Source: Byssochlamys sp. IMV 00236 (Eukaryota > Ascomycota > Eurotiomycetes > Eurotiales > Thermoascaceae). From it: 64,000 nucleotides of DNA. The position numbers were made by a program, and so were the translations under genes. The DNA is taken from assembly GCA_001931875.2 (NCBI GenBank), contig MSJH02000598.1, positions 1 to 64,000 on the forward strand, written 5' to 3'. Positions 33,552 to 45,457 of the stretch are shown here, one piece after another; position 1 is the stretch's first letter; each line of letters starts with the position of its first letter. The notes below the pieces were generated by a model that worked only from the letters and a program-made list of their open reading frames with translations, did no database searches and was not told the origin of the DNA.

Positions 33552-34351
33552 TATGAACTAGAGGGAAACCGCAGGATACAAAATCAAAGCAAACAGATCA
33601 GCAGCAAGCCAGAGGGACTTCTCCTGTCTCTGGCAGGATGGCCGGATGAAGGGTTGTGATGGTTGTTGCAGCTAGGAGCAGTGGTGTTTGTCAGAAGCTC
33701 GAGCTGTTCTGTCAAGTCGCCATCGCCGGGCAGCTGTGGCACGTGACCCCAGTCAGCGACGGCTGCGTCACTCTGCCGCTTATCGTCCGCCAGCTCAGTA
33801 TTCCTCGTCCCGCCAAGATTGGATTGGATTTCTCTCTGAATTACGCCTAATTATCCCCTCCTCGAGTATCCCGTCCTCGAGTTGTAGGTGCATACTCCTA
33901 GCGCGCCACTAACGCATCCTGGAGGGATTTCCTACAGATAGTTATTATTATTATTATTATTCTTGTGAGTTGACTCAGGCCTGCGGAGTTGCACAGCGCT
34001 TATTTCCGCCCAGTCACGGTCACCTGAAGGTACGGAACGGCCCTCGAACCGTCGCTATTTATTCTTGTAGTTTCCACCTACATCGTACCATCGCAATCTG
34101 AACAATCGATGTCATATTCACCGTACTTTATGCCGTCTGCAGTTCACTGCTTTTCTAGTTTGAGAACCCCGCTAATAAACCTAAGTCTACACGCAGATTG
34201 GGCTGGAAGCGTGTCTGCCTTAGCTGGCGATCCAACCGGTGCTGCCTACTCGAGAGCCTCTGTCAGATACTTCATCTAAACCGCTCTCAAGTCTTTTTGG
34301 AGACGTCCTTCTCAGTCGAAAGGTTCCGCTGTCTGCAACGACTCTGACGCC
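33552..34351. promoter_or_regulatory. Divergent promoter: rpt2 / ubc1
   Basis: 800 bases separate the two ATGs. Visible elements are an E-box core CACGTG at 33740-33745 (as GCACGTGACC) and a TTA trinucleotide run at about 33944-33960. The yeast Rpn4 element GGTGGCAAA was looked for and not seen on either strand. Confidence 0.55.
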
Positions 34352-35224
34352 ATGGCTTCCAATCGCAACCGCCGTATCGCGAAAGAAATCGCAGACATCC
34401 ATGCGGATACACATTCGCAAGTCACAGCTGAACCACTAGGGGGTGGGGACGACCTCACTCATATCCGGGGTTCCTTCAAAGGTCCTCCAGGTACTCCCTA
34501 CGAGGATGGCACTTATTTTGTCGACATCAGGATACCCAATGAATACCCATTCCGCCCTCCGATCATGAAGTTCGAGACCAAGGTCTGGCATCCCAATGTC
34601 AGCAGTCAGACGGTAGGCCACTGTTAAATTTGCCTCTGAGAATTATTATTGAGAAGCGCATCGATGGCTGACGGGTTCACTACTGCCCAGGGAGCAATCT
34701 GTCTCGATACCCTCTCCTCGGCTTGGTCCCCCGTCCTGACGATCAAGTCAGCTCTTCTTTCCCTGCAGTCGTTGCTTAGCACCCCGGAACCGAAAGACCC
34801 GCAGGATGCGGAAGTCGCCAATATGCTTTTACGGAATCCAAGGGAGTTTGAACGAGTCGCAAGGGAGTGGGCCGTCGTTTACGCAGGAGCTCCGAAGAAG
34901 CAGATAGCTGAGGGCAGTGGTGGTGCAACAAGCGAATCTATCCGACAACAGGAGATCAAATCAAAAGAGGAACAGGAGCGGGATGAACTCGCCAAGTATG
35001 ACGCCAATATCTATGTAGAGTCGATTTCCTTTGCTAACAAATCCTCCAGGTATGATGGATACAATAAAGACTTGATCGATCGATTCGTCAGCATGGGCTT
35101 TGACGTCGACAGGGTCGTAGCGGCCTTCAAATACGTCGGGATCGACCCCATGGGCGGGGAGGACTATGAGCTAGAAGAGGCCTATATGGGTGATATTACC
35201 GCGCGACTTCTGGGCGAGGCCTAA
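34352..35224 (+). CDS. ubc1: Ubiquitin-conjugating enzyme E2 with UBA domain (Ubc1/UBE2K)
   Basis: Class II E2 that builds K48 chains, working with the APC and ERAD ligases in yeast. Exons 34352-34612, 34691-34995 and 35050-35224 give 246 residues. The UBC fold shows the YPFRPP segment, the HPN motif (WHPNVSS) and the active-site cysteine C91 in GAICLDTL, which sits just after the first intron. A charged linker leads to a C-terminal UBA domain (about 205-246: DLIDRFVSMGFDVDRVVAAF), the hallmark of Ubc1. The second intron is 54 nt, a multiple of three without stops, so a continuous frame also exists; GTATGA donor, GCTAAC branch site and CTCCAG acceptor support splicing. Confidence 0.93.
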
Positions 35225-35738
35225 TCCACGCAGTAACGAATTTGCATCGAAATATACTTGGGTACTTCGAAAGGTACAAATCCATGGGTGCTGGTCGAGC
35301 GTATGGTGCCTGGCGAAATGACGTTCCTGTGGCGTTTGCACATTTAGTGCTAGATCCAATTTCCTCTGATCTCATGCCAGCTGTATTTAGTCTGATTCTC
35401 ATGTAACGAATGAATTGAATGTGATGAATGGAGCAAATAAATGGTTCGGTGTATCCATAAATGTCGTCCTGACTGTCGCTTGAGCTAAGCAAGGCGGTGG
35501 AAGCTCAAACGGGATCCAAGCTCCCGTATCGATAAGCACATTTCTCCCTTCGATCTCCAACCCAGCCGCAGGAGGCCACTTTGAACGGGTTGGTCGCTGC
35601 AGCAGTAAGAAAAGAAAAACACCACATGAGATCATGACATCCTTATAGTTATAATCCTGTTCAGTCTCGGAATTCGTGCTTCCTCGAGTACACCCTGTGA
35701 TCGACACAAATCGCAGAGTACTGGCGAGACTATCAGTC
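35225..35738. other. Intergenic: ubc1 trailer and ccl1 promoter
   Basis: About 510 bases between two plus-strand genes. Frames present are antisense or non-ATG and show no domain. Nothing else recognised. Confidence 0.6.
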
Positions 35739-37220
35739 ATGATCGAAGACGAGATCTACCGTTCCTCGACGCAGTTCCGACTATGGTCCTTCACACAGGA
35801 CTCCCTAGCTTCCCTTCGCAGTAGCACCAATGCTCTAGCAGGTGACAGGGTCCGCGCAGCATTGCGGCGAGCACGCCAGGCACGACAGTCCGCTACAGAG
35901 GGGCCCTCTGCGGCGGGAACGCCCACCCCCGGCGATGCAGAGGCAAAGACAGAAGGTGGTCCGGAGAAGGAGATCGAGTGCTTGACACCTCAGGAGGAGT
36001 TAGAATTGGTTGGCTATTACTGTGAAAAGACGCTGGAGCTGGGAGAGACCTACAAGCCGCCGCTGCCAACAATCGTCAGGGTAGGTTACTAGCGATCTCA
36101 GAACAGCCTCATCGAGACCTGTTTCTCTAGGACTTCGTTACTGATAAAAGCCCTCATCGAGACCTGTTTCTCTAGGACTTCGTTACTGATAAAAGCCCTT
36201 CTCAAACAGGCGACTGCGATCCAATATCTTCGCCGATTCTACCTGACAAACTCACCCATGACCTACCACCCGAAATCCATAATGGCCTGCGCCCTGTTCC
36301 TCGCTACCAAGACGGAAAATTACTACATGTCTCTACGATCCTTCGCCGATGGTATTCCTGGAAAAAACACCGCAGAAGACGTCATTGCGCCCGAGTTCCT
36401 TCTCACCCAAGGATTACGATTCACATTCGACGTGCGACATCCTTTCCGCGGCCTGGAGGGAGGGATTATGGAACTAGAGGCCATCGCACAGGGTGAGGGA
36501 AGGCCAGCACCGCATCAACCGACACAGACGGCAGACAGTCTGAAGCGTGCGCTACATTCGATACCACCACCACCAGACCTACCTGCAGATAAGAAGCCTC
36601 CTCCTCTCGTGGACCGCATCCGCAGGGCACATCACAACACCCGCGAGATCCTCAAGACAGCTGCTCAAATGACAGATGCCTATTTCCTCTACACGCCGTC
36701 GCAGATCTGGTTGTCTGCATTCCTCCTCGCGGACCGGCCTCTCGCGGAATTCTACCTCAACACCAAGCTTGGGCTTGTTGCTGGAGGGACTGCAGCAGAG
36801 CCTACAGATCCTATAGCCATAATCCGCCAGAAGCTCTCTGTCAGACTAGCGGATTGCAGTACGCTTCTGGGGTCATACAAACCACTCTCCTCCGATCCAG
36901 ACAAAATGAAGTCCCTCAAACGAATCGGAAAGAAGCTCTATCAATGCCAGAATCCGGAGAAGATTGATCTGGTGGGTCTAAACCGCGCGAAGAAGCGTGA
37001 CTCGGGGAACTCCAGCACTGGCGTCACTCCCTCGGCGGCCGGCAGTGGTGCCGTGTCAGAAGGCGTCTCTGAAAGCGAGATGGAGCGCGCTGCGAAGAAG
37101 CGACGGCTTGAGAGAGAGAAGAGGGAGAAAGAGGCCCGAGATCTGTTTGGAGGTGACATTGTTATGCAACGTGTGAAACAGCAAAACGCAGAAGGGTCAA
37201 GGGAGAGCACGGAGGGGTGA
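35739..37220 (+). CDS. ccl1: TFIIH/CAK cyclin subunit (Ccl1, cyclin H)
   Basis: Cyclin H partners the Kin28/CDK7 kinase in TFIIH and activates phosphorylation of the RNA polymerase II tail. Exons 35739-36080 and 36210-37220 give 450 residues. The start MIEDEIYRSSTQFRLWSF matches the conserved N-terminal helix, while the frame upstream to 35676 lacks an ATG. First cyclin box: about 100-180, including ATAIQYLRRFYLTNSPMTYH and SIMACALFLATKTEN. Second box: around TREILKTAAQMTDAYFLYTP and IWLSAFLLA. The C-terminus is Lys/Arg-rich (KKRRLEREKREKEA), a probable nuclear signal. The 129-nt intron is unusually long because it contains a 45-bp tandem duplication. Confidence 0.9.
36107..36199 (+). repeat. 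Perfect 45-bp tandem duplication within the ccl1 intron
   Basis: Copy 1 is 36107-36151 and copy 2 is 36152-36196, identical base for base, with 3 further matching bases. Each unit carries a pyrimidine tract ending in TCTCTAG and a CTGAT sequence resembling a branch site, so the 3' splice-signal region is duplicated. Removing one unit would leave an 84-nt intron, close to others in the window. Confidence 0.95.
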
Positions 37221-38332
37221 TATCAGACATTATGCAGACACGATGTAGCGACTATATAACCTTCATCTCTTGTTATTATTATCAACTTTACTATCACTAT
37301 AATATCATTGGGATTAACTGCCACCTGTTCCTGTCCAAACTCTCATTGCAATATTTTCCTGAAGCAGCTCATGTAGACGAATATTCGAGGAAGTAAAAGA
37401 TTCTTAAACCATTCTATCTCCTTCTTGTAATAAATAACACATCAGAGATATACCAGCCTCTCCGCTCCCAAAAGTACCTAATCTACGCAGGGATGGACTT
37501 TATCGATCTCATCTCCACCATCACACACCACAATATACATAGTAACATACTACGCCAAACCAGACCATAGTTACCGCACTATATCTATTATTAACTAGCA
37601 CATACATAAATATTAGCTAGATAATCCCAATACGTACCATCTTCCCCTCCAGATCCAGATCCGGATCCGAGCTACCTACCTAGCTCCCTCCTCAACATGG
37701 CGCTAGAATAAAATACCGCTAAAACAGTAGTTCACAAAGGTAAAAGTAACTACATCCGAGCCCCCGAAGTCCGAATGCCTCGGGGTTATATTATTAATGA
37801 TGTGTTTCTAGAAGGGGGAATTATGGCCGTTTGGAAGAAACATTAGATCAGGTCAGATCAGATATAGTTAGGGTTTATCTATGGGTTACTAATCAGGATT
37901 GCGGCGCGGAGTTATGGTAGAATTGATCATGATGATGATGTTGTGTCGGGGTGTTGGTTATCGCCGAGATGTCAGCCTGCAGTGTGCACCTATCTATGCC
38001 GACGACAGCGAGCCGAGTGTGTTCGGATATAATGGATTTCCTAAATTGGAAATTATCGCCTTGATTTTTTGTCATTGCTGTATAGATTTTTTAAATCCGT
38101 AGGGATCAGTTAGTTAGTTAGTTGATTTATCTTTGTAAGCTTTATGGTTGAACTATCGGAAGATATAAATGTCATGATGACTGCCCTTTCTCTCGGAAGG
38201 AATGTAGAAGCTTTAAGATATATCCATTTAAACCAAACACACGAAACTCCCCACGGAGAATCCATCCACATCCATTATATTCTCAGAGCCATACTTTATA
38301 TCTTTCCTCTTTCCTTTACCAAAAGAAAAACA
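37221..38332. other. Intergenic, AT-rich
   Basis: About 1.1 kb between two plus-strand genes. AT-rich, with no ORF that looks coding; the frame from 38144 into the reductase gene has no domain before 38333. A 12-bp sequence CGCCGAGATGTC at 37962-37973 also occurs at 25013-25024. Confidence 0.5.
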
Positions 38333-39358
38333 ATGCCCACCAACAAAGCAGCCTGGCTCACCGAAGCCAAAGCATACCCTCTCCAAGTCAATCCAGCACC
38401 ATACACCTCCCCAGGAGCCAATGAGATCGTAGTCCAGAACGCCGCGCTAGGTCTGAACCACATCGACTACATGATCCAGTCATTTGCCTTCATCCCATTC
38501 GTATATCCCGTTATACTCGGTGAAGAAGTTGCCGGTACGGTATTCGAAGTCGGTAGCGATGTGACTCGTTTTAAAAAAGGTGATCGTGTCTTCGGCCTTA
38601 CTGCCTCTTTTTTAACGAAGAGGAATAGCGAAGCTGGGTTTCAGCAGTATACAGTCGTGGAGGATTCTATTGCCTCTGGCATACCGAAGAATGTGTCCTT
38701 TGAGACTGCTGCGGGTATCCCGTTGGGAGTGGCTACTGCTGCGGCGGGGTTGTTTCAAGAAGGATTTTTGGGCCTGAGATACCCGTCTGCGTCTACGATG
38801 CCAGGGTCGAAGAATGGCGATACGGTTTTGATTTGGGGTGGTGCGTCTGTTGTGGGTTCTAGTGCTATTCAGCTCGCTGTTGCCGCGGGATATGAAGTGG
38901 TCACTACTGCTTCGCCGAAGAATTTCGATCTCGTGAAGAAACTCGGTGCCAGTGAGGTGGTGGACTACAACAGCCCGGATGTAGTCGAGGATCTGGTGGG
39001 TATTCTCAGTTCAAAGGCTTTTGTCGGGGGGTTGGATGCTGTTAATAGCGGCGGAGCCGTTCAGGCTGCGGCTGAGGTGGTATCCAAGTTGAAAGGTATC
39101 AAAATACTGGCTACCGTGTCTGGGGTTCCAGATGGCATTTCCGAGACAGTGATCATAAAACCGGTTCTTGCAACGACCATCAAAGACAATGCTGTTGGCA
39201 AGGCTGTCTTCCACGACTACCTGCCTGCCGCTCTTGCTGACGGGCGGTTTATTCCTTTAGAGACGGTTACAGTTGGAAATGGTCTCGAGTCTGTGCAGAG
39301 CGGGCTTGATATGCTGAAGAAAGGGGTCTCCGCGAAGAAGCTTGTAGTCTCTTTGTAA
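38333..39358 (+). CDS. Zinc-independent MDR oxidoreductase (ToxD / trans-enoyl reductase-like)
   Basis: Medium-chain NAD(P)H-dependent reductase; relatives act as stand-alone enoyl reductases or general quinone/alkenal reductases. Intronless, 341 residues from ATG 38333 (MPTNKAAWLTEAKAYPLQV). The GroES-like N-domain contains GLNHIDYMIQ and VILGEEVAGTVFEVGSDVTRF. The catalytic-zinc and structural-zinc cysteines of alcohol dehydrogenases are absent. The Rossmann region begins DTVLIWGGASVVGSSAIQLA, where SVVGSSAIQLA is the dinucleotide motif. No polyketide synthase gene lies nearby in the window, so a role in a secondary-metabolite pathway is not supported here. Confidence 0.88.
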   Translation: MPTNKAAWLTEAKAYPLQVNPAPYTSPGANEIVVQNAALGLNHIDYMIQSFAFIPFVYPVILGEEVAGTVFEVGSDVTRFKKGDRVFGLTASFLTKRNSEAGFQQYTVVEDSIASGIPKNVSFETAAGIPLGVATAAAGLFQEGFLGLRYPSASTMPGSKNGDTVLIWGGASVVGSSAIQLAVAAGYEVVTTASPKNFDLVKKLGASEVVDYNSPDVVEDLVGILSSKAFVGGLDAVNSGGAVQAAAEVVSKLKGIKILATVSGVPDGISETVIIKPVLATTIKDNAVGKAVFHDYLPAALADGRFIPLETVTVGNGLESVQSGLDMLKKGVSAKKLVVSL

Positions 39359-40539
39359 GATGGACGGATGGATGCATGTTATGAAAGCCTGACTGATTAT
39401 TTGTTGCTGCTAGTTATTGTCAAGAATGAGATCTCACACTAGTTTAATGAACATCCATCCCTTCCCGGATAAAAAAAGTATGTCAGTAATAAGTGAATGG
39501 AAGTGGATTCGTTAGCTGTCATTATTAGAATCTACCTAGTTATTGTATGTCATCTGAACCGGGTGATTCAACATAGAACACCAGAGCCTCCGGTTGCTGG
39601 ACACATCAGCTAGGAATCGAATAGGATTCAGTTCTAGGTACACGCTCAATGGCCCGTGAATATGTAGAAGTTGCAGTGGATTGCCAGTTGAAAGAGATCC
39701 GTCAAACACAGCCGTCATCAACGACTGTACCTTCTTTCAAGCGCCACCACGAGAGTGTAATCTGACAAGAACGAAATAGTGAACCATAGAGCAAACCAGC
39801 TTTATCAATCAGGGTTGTCCTTCCCATCCTATTTCCCAGCTGCTGCAAGAGCTATAACATAATTCCCCGCATCTAGCTGTTCTGGGAGTATTTTGAAGTA
39901 GACTCGTTGCACCTGATACATCTATAAAACTATGGTTTTTGTAAATGGCGTCGACGTACACCTGACTCATAGCCGCTACAGTAGATCATCTCTGAGACTT
40001 CCTGTTAAACTTGAACCTGTAATATTGACTTTTCCGGAGCAGAGACCGTAACTGTCTCTGCAGATTATTATCTCAGTCTAGCCCATCTATTTCAGGCTAT
40101 ACCATACACAGGGTGCACGACATCTTCCAGCTCCGATTCCATCACCGCCATCCGAACGTCCGCGCAGAGAAACGAGGATCGGAATCCCATCGCTCCTCTC
40201 ATACCCAGGAATACTCGTAACTTCCGTGAGAGAAGGGGAATAAGCGCTCGTAAACCTATGAGCGGTTCATCCTATAATTGAGAAGCAAAGAAACAGATCC
40301 CAACAGCAGTAGTCTATCCGTAAACAAGCATCGCAATGTACCAAAAAAGAAACCGGACGAAAAGGGGCTCTCGAGATGAGCCTTTATCCGAGGGTGGCGA
40401 CAAGGTGGGAGACAGCACGATTTCACCTCCTTCCCACGTCGATATAGGAGATCGTCATGGAGGCGTGTGGAAGAGCCGTACCACGGCTGTGTGCTCTTCT
40501 CAATTTCGTCAATTGTTGGTCTAATCGATCTCGGCCCTT
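39359..40539. other. Convergent 3' region
   Basis: About 1.2 kb between the reductase and arb1 3' ends. AT-rich in the first half; frames at 39536-39721 and 40336-40524 are short and featureless. No RNA gene or repeat recognised. Confidence 0.55.
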
Positions 40540-42515
40540 TTAGACCTGGCCCTGGTTGATCATCTTCTTGCGGAGGTAGTTCTTGTACTCTCCGATACTG
40601 CCATCCCAGCGGCGAATAGTCTTGTTCTCACAGACCATGATGTCCTTAGCAATCTTGTCGAGAAGTCTGCGAACAAATTAGTATCTTATTCTACAAACAA
40701 ACGGCAATTGGATAGGAACGTACCGGAAGTCGTGAGAGACAACGACGACACCTCCGTTGAACGCGTTGATAGCATCCGCCAGACTGTCAATGGTAGGAAT
40801 ATCGAGACCGTTGGTAGGCTCGTCCAGAAGCAGCATGTTTGGAGACTCGATGGCCAGCAGGGCGAAAACAATACGACTCTTCTGACCCTCGGACAGAGTG
40901 CCCATCAGTGCAGTCTGCGCTTCACCGGTCAGACCGTACCGACCAAGCTGCTGACGCCAGTACTGGAAGTCCTGACTCTTCTCGGGGAACTTGTCACGGA
41001 CGAACTCGAGAGCGGACTTGGTCAAGTCCAGCTGCTCGGCGGAGTGCTGACTGTACATACCCAGCTTCAAGTGGGTGTGACGTTGGACACGACCACTGAT
41101 AGGGCTCAGCTTTCCGGTCATCAGACGCAGCAGGGTGGACTTGCCAACACCGTTGGGACCGACAAGAGCAGTTCGGGAGTCCATGTCCACACCGAAGTCG
41201 AGGTGCTCGTACAAGGTGTCCTCCATCTTACCGGAGTAAGAGAAGGTAACATCGTCGAACGAGAGGACGGGGGGCGGCAGCTTCTCGACATCGGCGAAAC
41301 GGAAGGTGAAGACTCTGTCTGGGATGACGGGCTGGATGAAACCGTCGGCCTCCATCTTGTCCAGGATCTTTTGACGGGACTTGGCCTGTCGGACCAAGTT
41401 GGCGTAAGTACCAGCGGAGGCGATGAACTTCTTGATGTGGGCAATTTCCTCCTGCTGCTTGGCGTAGGCCTTCATCTGGTTCGTCTCCTGCTCGGAGCGG
41501 GTCTTGTGGTAAGAGTCGTAGTTACCACCGTAGTACAGCAGCTTCTGCTGACGCATATCGATCATGTTGGTACAGACACCGTTGAGGAAGTCCATGGAGT
41601 GAGACACCAGGACCAGGGTGCGATCCCACTTCTTCAGGTACTCCTCAAGCCACACGCATGCCTCCAGATCCAAATGGGCGGTGGGGTCGTCGAGCAGCAG
41701 CAGAGAGGGCTTGACGAACAAAGCCTTACCAAGGGCAACACGCATTCGCCAACCACCAGACATGTCCTTAGTCTTCTTGGTGATGGTGGTCTTGTTGAAA
41801 CCGAGACCAGTCAAGATAAGGGATGCACGGGTGTGGAAGGTCGAGGGGTCCATGGTTTCCATACGCTGCGCAAAGTCAGTAGTGCATTCTGACGGATCAT
41901 GGGGCATCTGCTACGTACCTCGTACAGGTCCTCCAGAACGGGGGACTCGGGACCATCCCGTTCCAGAATCTCTTCAGCCAACTTGTCCAGACGCTCCATC
42001 TCGTTCTCAGCCTCCTTCACAACCCAATCCAATGCACCGAGGTCACTGGGTGGCGCACCCTCGTTGAGAAGGTAGATGTCGATGTGCTCGGGGATGGGGA
42101 ATTCGCGCTTGTCAATGGCCTTCAGCAGAGTGGACTTTCCGCAACCGTTCTCACCCAGCAGACCGTAGCGACGGCCATAGTTCAGCTCGAGTGTAGAGTC
42201 GTTGAAGAGCACTTTTCCGTGGAACACCAAGGAGGAAGAGGTGATCTTGATGTCGCGGGACGACGGCATGGAGGACAGGACACCGGTGGTGACACGATCG
42301 GACAGACCAAACTTGTCCACCTGCGATGCCAACTTGTCGACGGCCTTCATCTTGTCGGACGACGTGGCAGCCTCATCGCCTGGAAGAGGGTTGCCGTCGG
42401 CCTCATTGAGTTCGGGGTTCTGGGCAGCCTTCTTCGCGGCCAGCTTCGAAGTCTTCTTCTCGCCACCTTCGGCGGCACGCTTGGCCTGACGGGCAGCCTT
42501 GGACGCAGAAACCAT
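40540..42515 (-). CDS. arb1: ABC-F ATPase ARB1 (ribosome biogenesis)
   Basis: Soluble twin-cassette ABC-F protein that shuttles and aids 40S/60S biogenesis (ABCF2 in animals). Exons 42515-41919, 41865-40724 and 40666-40540 give 621 residues, close to yeast Arb1. A basic N-terminal extension ([18 protein letters not shown]) comes first. Cassette 1: Walker [10 protein letters not shown], signature MSGGW, Walker [13 protein letters not shown] with Asp in place of the usual catalytic Glu, an exchange I recall in Arb1 proteins. Cassette 2: GPNGVGKST, signature LSEGQ, Walker [12 protein letters not shown]. Both introns (53 and 57 nt) are short and in frame. No transmembrane segments. Confidence 0.95.
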
Positions 42516-43282
42516 CTTGACTGGGGATCAGGATAAACGCCTCTAAGGGGATGGGAGTGATCACAAGCGAAGAAAAGACGTTTGTGAGGTCAAGGCAGCG
42601 AGGAAGAAAAAGCGCCTCGAGAAAGTGGATCTATGGCGGGGTGAAAACGAGAATTCAAATCGGAGGGGGCTGAAAACCTCGAGTGGGGTTTGTTAGAGTA
42701 GGAAAAAAGCCTTATCGATAGACGAAGCGAGGGACCCTGCCCAATAAGTAGAGGAGGGGCAAGGATGCAAAGACAGCACGCAACACAAGGAAAAGAAATA
42801 ATAAGGATGGAGAGAACAGGGAGTCCTCAACAAGCTGGCAGGACTCGATGAAATCTGATGCCTATCTCCAACTGTGTGTGTGGAGGCAAGTGGGAGAGGA
42901 AGAGATCATGGAGAGAAGAGGAAAAGCGAGAGAATCTGTGAGAATTCGCCCGTCTGTGGGTTGATCGCTGACTGGCCGAGAGACGTCACCGCCAGCGCAC
43001 GTGAAGTGGCAAACTGATATACCATAGATCGCATTGGATGGACCATATGGTAGTTGATAATATTCGATGTCTATCTAGATCTGTAAATTAATTACCCTAT
43101 ATCTGGAAGGATACTACCCATCAGGCTATAGCTAGCGTATGATGAGACTGCAGGGACGAAAACATCTGCTGATCCATTGCTTAAAGAGAAAGATATCTCG
43201 GTTTCGTGGCCATCAATTTATTAACATATATACATTATATGTTATAATATGCGTATATATAATCACAGATATTAGTTAACTA
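42516..43282. other. Intergenic: arb1 promoter and HPP-gene trailer
   Basis: About 770 bases. The arb1-proximal half is purine-rich on the plus strand (pyrimidine-rich leader for arb1), with a GCACGTGA E-box-like core near 43008. The HPP-proximal part is AT-rich 3' flank. No gene seen. Confidence 0.55.
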
Positions 43283-44223
43283 TTATGTTCGTTCAACGAG
43301 ACTTTCCAGATACTGTCGCTCTTCGTCCGTCAAATAAAACCCCTCTGGCGCAATCACTTCCCCCTTCCGAATGATCAACTGCACTTCTGGCGTCTCCGTC
43401 GGGGAACTACTGCTCCCCAGAGAGGGTTCGTATTTGGTGTCCGTCTTCTCGAGATCAGACGGCTTCTGTCTCGTCAAGTCCTCCGGCGTCCACCAGAAAG
43501 AAGGAAAGCGTCGTTGGAGGTTGTTCACGACCAACGCTGCGGCCAGCATCAACGCACAACCCAGCAGCATAATGGGAACGAGCAACCATCCGAGTGCCAG
43601 CGTGTTCTCGTCGACAGCTGCCAGGAGAGCGGTCGAGCCCGCGGGCGGATGGATGGTTTTGGTCAAAATCATGACAACGGTGGCTGCGGCGCATGCTAAG
43701 GCTCCAGCGATCCAGCGCAGATTCTCCGCGTCCGGGTTCAGGGCAAATAACTTGGCAATACCGACCCCGATGACTGAGGCGATGAGTTGGCCCAGGATAG
43801 CGCTTCGAGGCTGCGCCAGAGGTGATTCGATAGCAGAAAAGTGCAGTACAGCGCCCGCGCCCTACATGACCGGAGGAATGAGTATTTCACAACCTCTTCA
43901 CCCGCCCGCAACGGAGCAACGACAGGAGATCCAAAGAGAGACGACAGGTAACTTACGAAACTGGCTACGATTATTGGCGCTCCATGGTCCCGAAACACCT
44001 GCACATGGCGCGACACGCCCTCGATCAAGAGGATTGCACAAAAGATCCCGATGCAAGACCAGAAAGCGATCAGGATATTTCCCAGTGCACGAGGAGGGTT
44101 CTTCCGGTACCCAAACCACCACGAGACGGGATAGGGCAGGTACTTCCACGGGGGAGGTGGAAGAAAAGGGTTCAGGTACCGATCAATATCAATATTCCAG
44201 CTGGCCGCATCGGGTAACCACAT
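43283..44223 (-). CDS. HPP-family integral membrane protein
   Basis: HPP proteins are small multi-pass membrane proteins; plant and cyanobacterial members affect nitrite transport, the fungal role is unknown. Exons 44223-43957 and 43861-43283 (95-nt intron, phase 0) give 281 residues. The start chosen is ATG 44223 (MWLPDAASWNI); the codon two upstream is GTG. Helices are visible at NILIAFWSCIGIFCAILLI, APIIVASF-GAGAVLHF, AILGQLIASVIGVGIAKLFA, IAGALACAAATVVMIL and LGWLLVPIMLLGCALMLAAA. The family's name motif occurs as KTIHPPAGSTALLAAV. The C-terminus is hydrophilic and cytosolic-looking. Confidence 0.87.
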
Positions 44224-45457
44224 GGCCACCGACTGTTGATTGTCGGGGAGCAGATGAGCACCTAGTGGATAGGGGATTGGTGTTCGTTCGAGGAATCAAT
44301 CAATCAATCGAAGGAAAGGTAATTATCTTCGTCAGGGATGACTCCTATAAAAGAACCAGGCACTAGAAGTACCGACCCAGAACCTTCCGCTTGCAGGAAA
44401 AGGCCTCCTCTCGCATCATCCCTCGGGGTCTCCAGGAGAACGGGCATCTGGGACAGCATTTTGCCATTGTTCTTGGGGCGGCGCGTTTTGGTCTTCAATC
44501 ATTCAGGTTTTCTTCCCCTCACGTCACAGCCAGGACATCTGGTAGGTTTAGTTATAATCACTGGCGGCCGATCTTCGTGAGAAAAGCGAGTAGAAGCCAG
44601 TCAGCGCGCTTGGTGTTTGGTAACAGAAACTCCGGATTCAGCTTAGAGTAAATCTCGGCCCGCGTGCTTCAAGTCCCTGGCGAACTTTTCCGCGGAGGTG
44701 AGGGGAATATTGTATAGAGAACAGGGCATTATTCTTATTTCCCCGCATCAGTCAAGGAAAGAAAAGAAAAGAGAAGAGAAGAAAAGATCATGATTGAATC
44801 TCCTGAATTATTTCTTTCAAGGGGTTCTCTTAAGCGCCAGGACGGGCACTAGTCGGCAATCCGGGGTACTTATCCCGGCATTGGCATCCGAATCAATTTG
44901 CCAGTCCGCACACGGTAAGTAAGTAATTACGGCGTGTTTAAAAGATTCCTTGGTATAGTTCTAAATTCTATTGTTATTTTCCGCCTTCCTAAAGTAAATA
45001 ATGAGCCTATATCAAAGTTTTATTTAGTATGAGCTTAATATAAATTCGGAGTATATAAAATTGTAAAGTGCCCGTGAAAATTCTGGAACTAACTTATCTC
45101 ACGAGATCCAGTAGAACTCATCTGCAAACATATAAACAGGTACCTAGTGAGATAACTCGATCTCAATGCTTGTTTTTCAAATTACGAGTTGGTAACACTG
45201 ATGAGTATCGTAGACTATACGCTGAAACATAACTTTTGGCAGTTATGTCAACGCAGTAACACGAAATCTTCACGCAAGAACACACACCTACAACGCTCGA
45301 GATTCAGTGGAAGGTTGATCTCTGATCAATTGCGACTATGGTACGTTGCGTCTAGATTATTTCTGGTCTTCATAATCGGACATGAACACTGATAGATGCC
45401 TTAGGGCTTAGGACCTAGTGGAAGGATGCCACCTTTTTTTTTTTCGCAAAGAAGAAA
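44224..45457. other. Intergenic, AT-rich, leading to a kinase relic
   Basis: About 1.2 kb. It includes a 34-nt pure purine run at about 44754-44787 and a strongly AT-rich stretch around 44930-45070. A CAAT tetranucleotide repeat lies near 44297. Low-level traces of the downstream kinase pseudogene may extend left of 45457 but could not be aligned by eye. Confidence 0.5.

Noticed and set aside
40708..41892. 394-codon plus-strand frame antisense to arb1
   Set aside because: It lies exactly over the conserved ABC cassettes, has low-complexity Val/Leu/Gly composition and no motif; it is a codon-bias shadow of arb1.
43371..44366. 331-codon plus-strand frame antisense to the HPP gene
   Set aside because: It covers a conserved spliced gene on the other strand and shows no recognisable domain.
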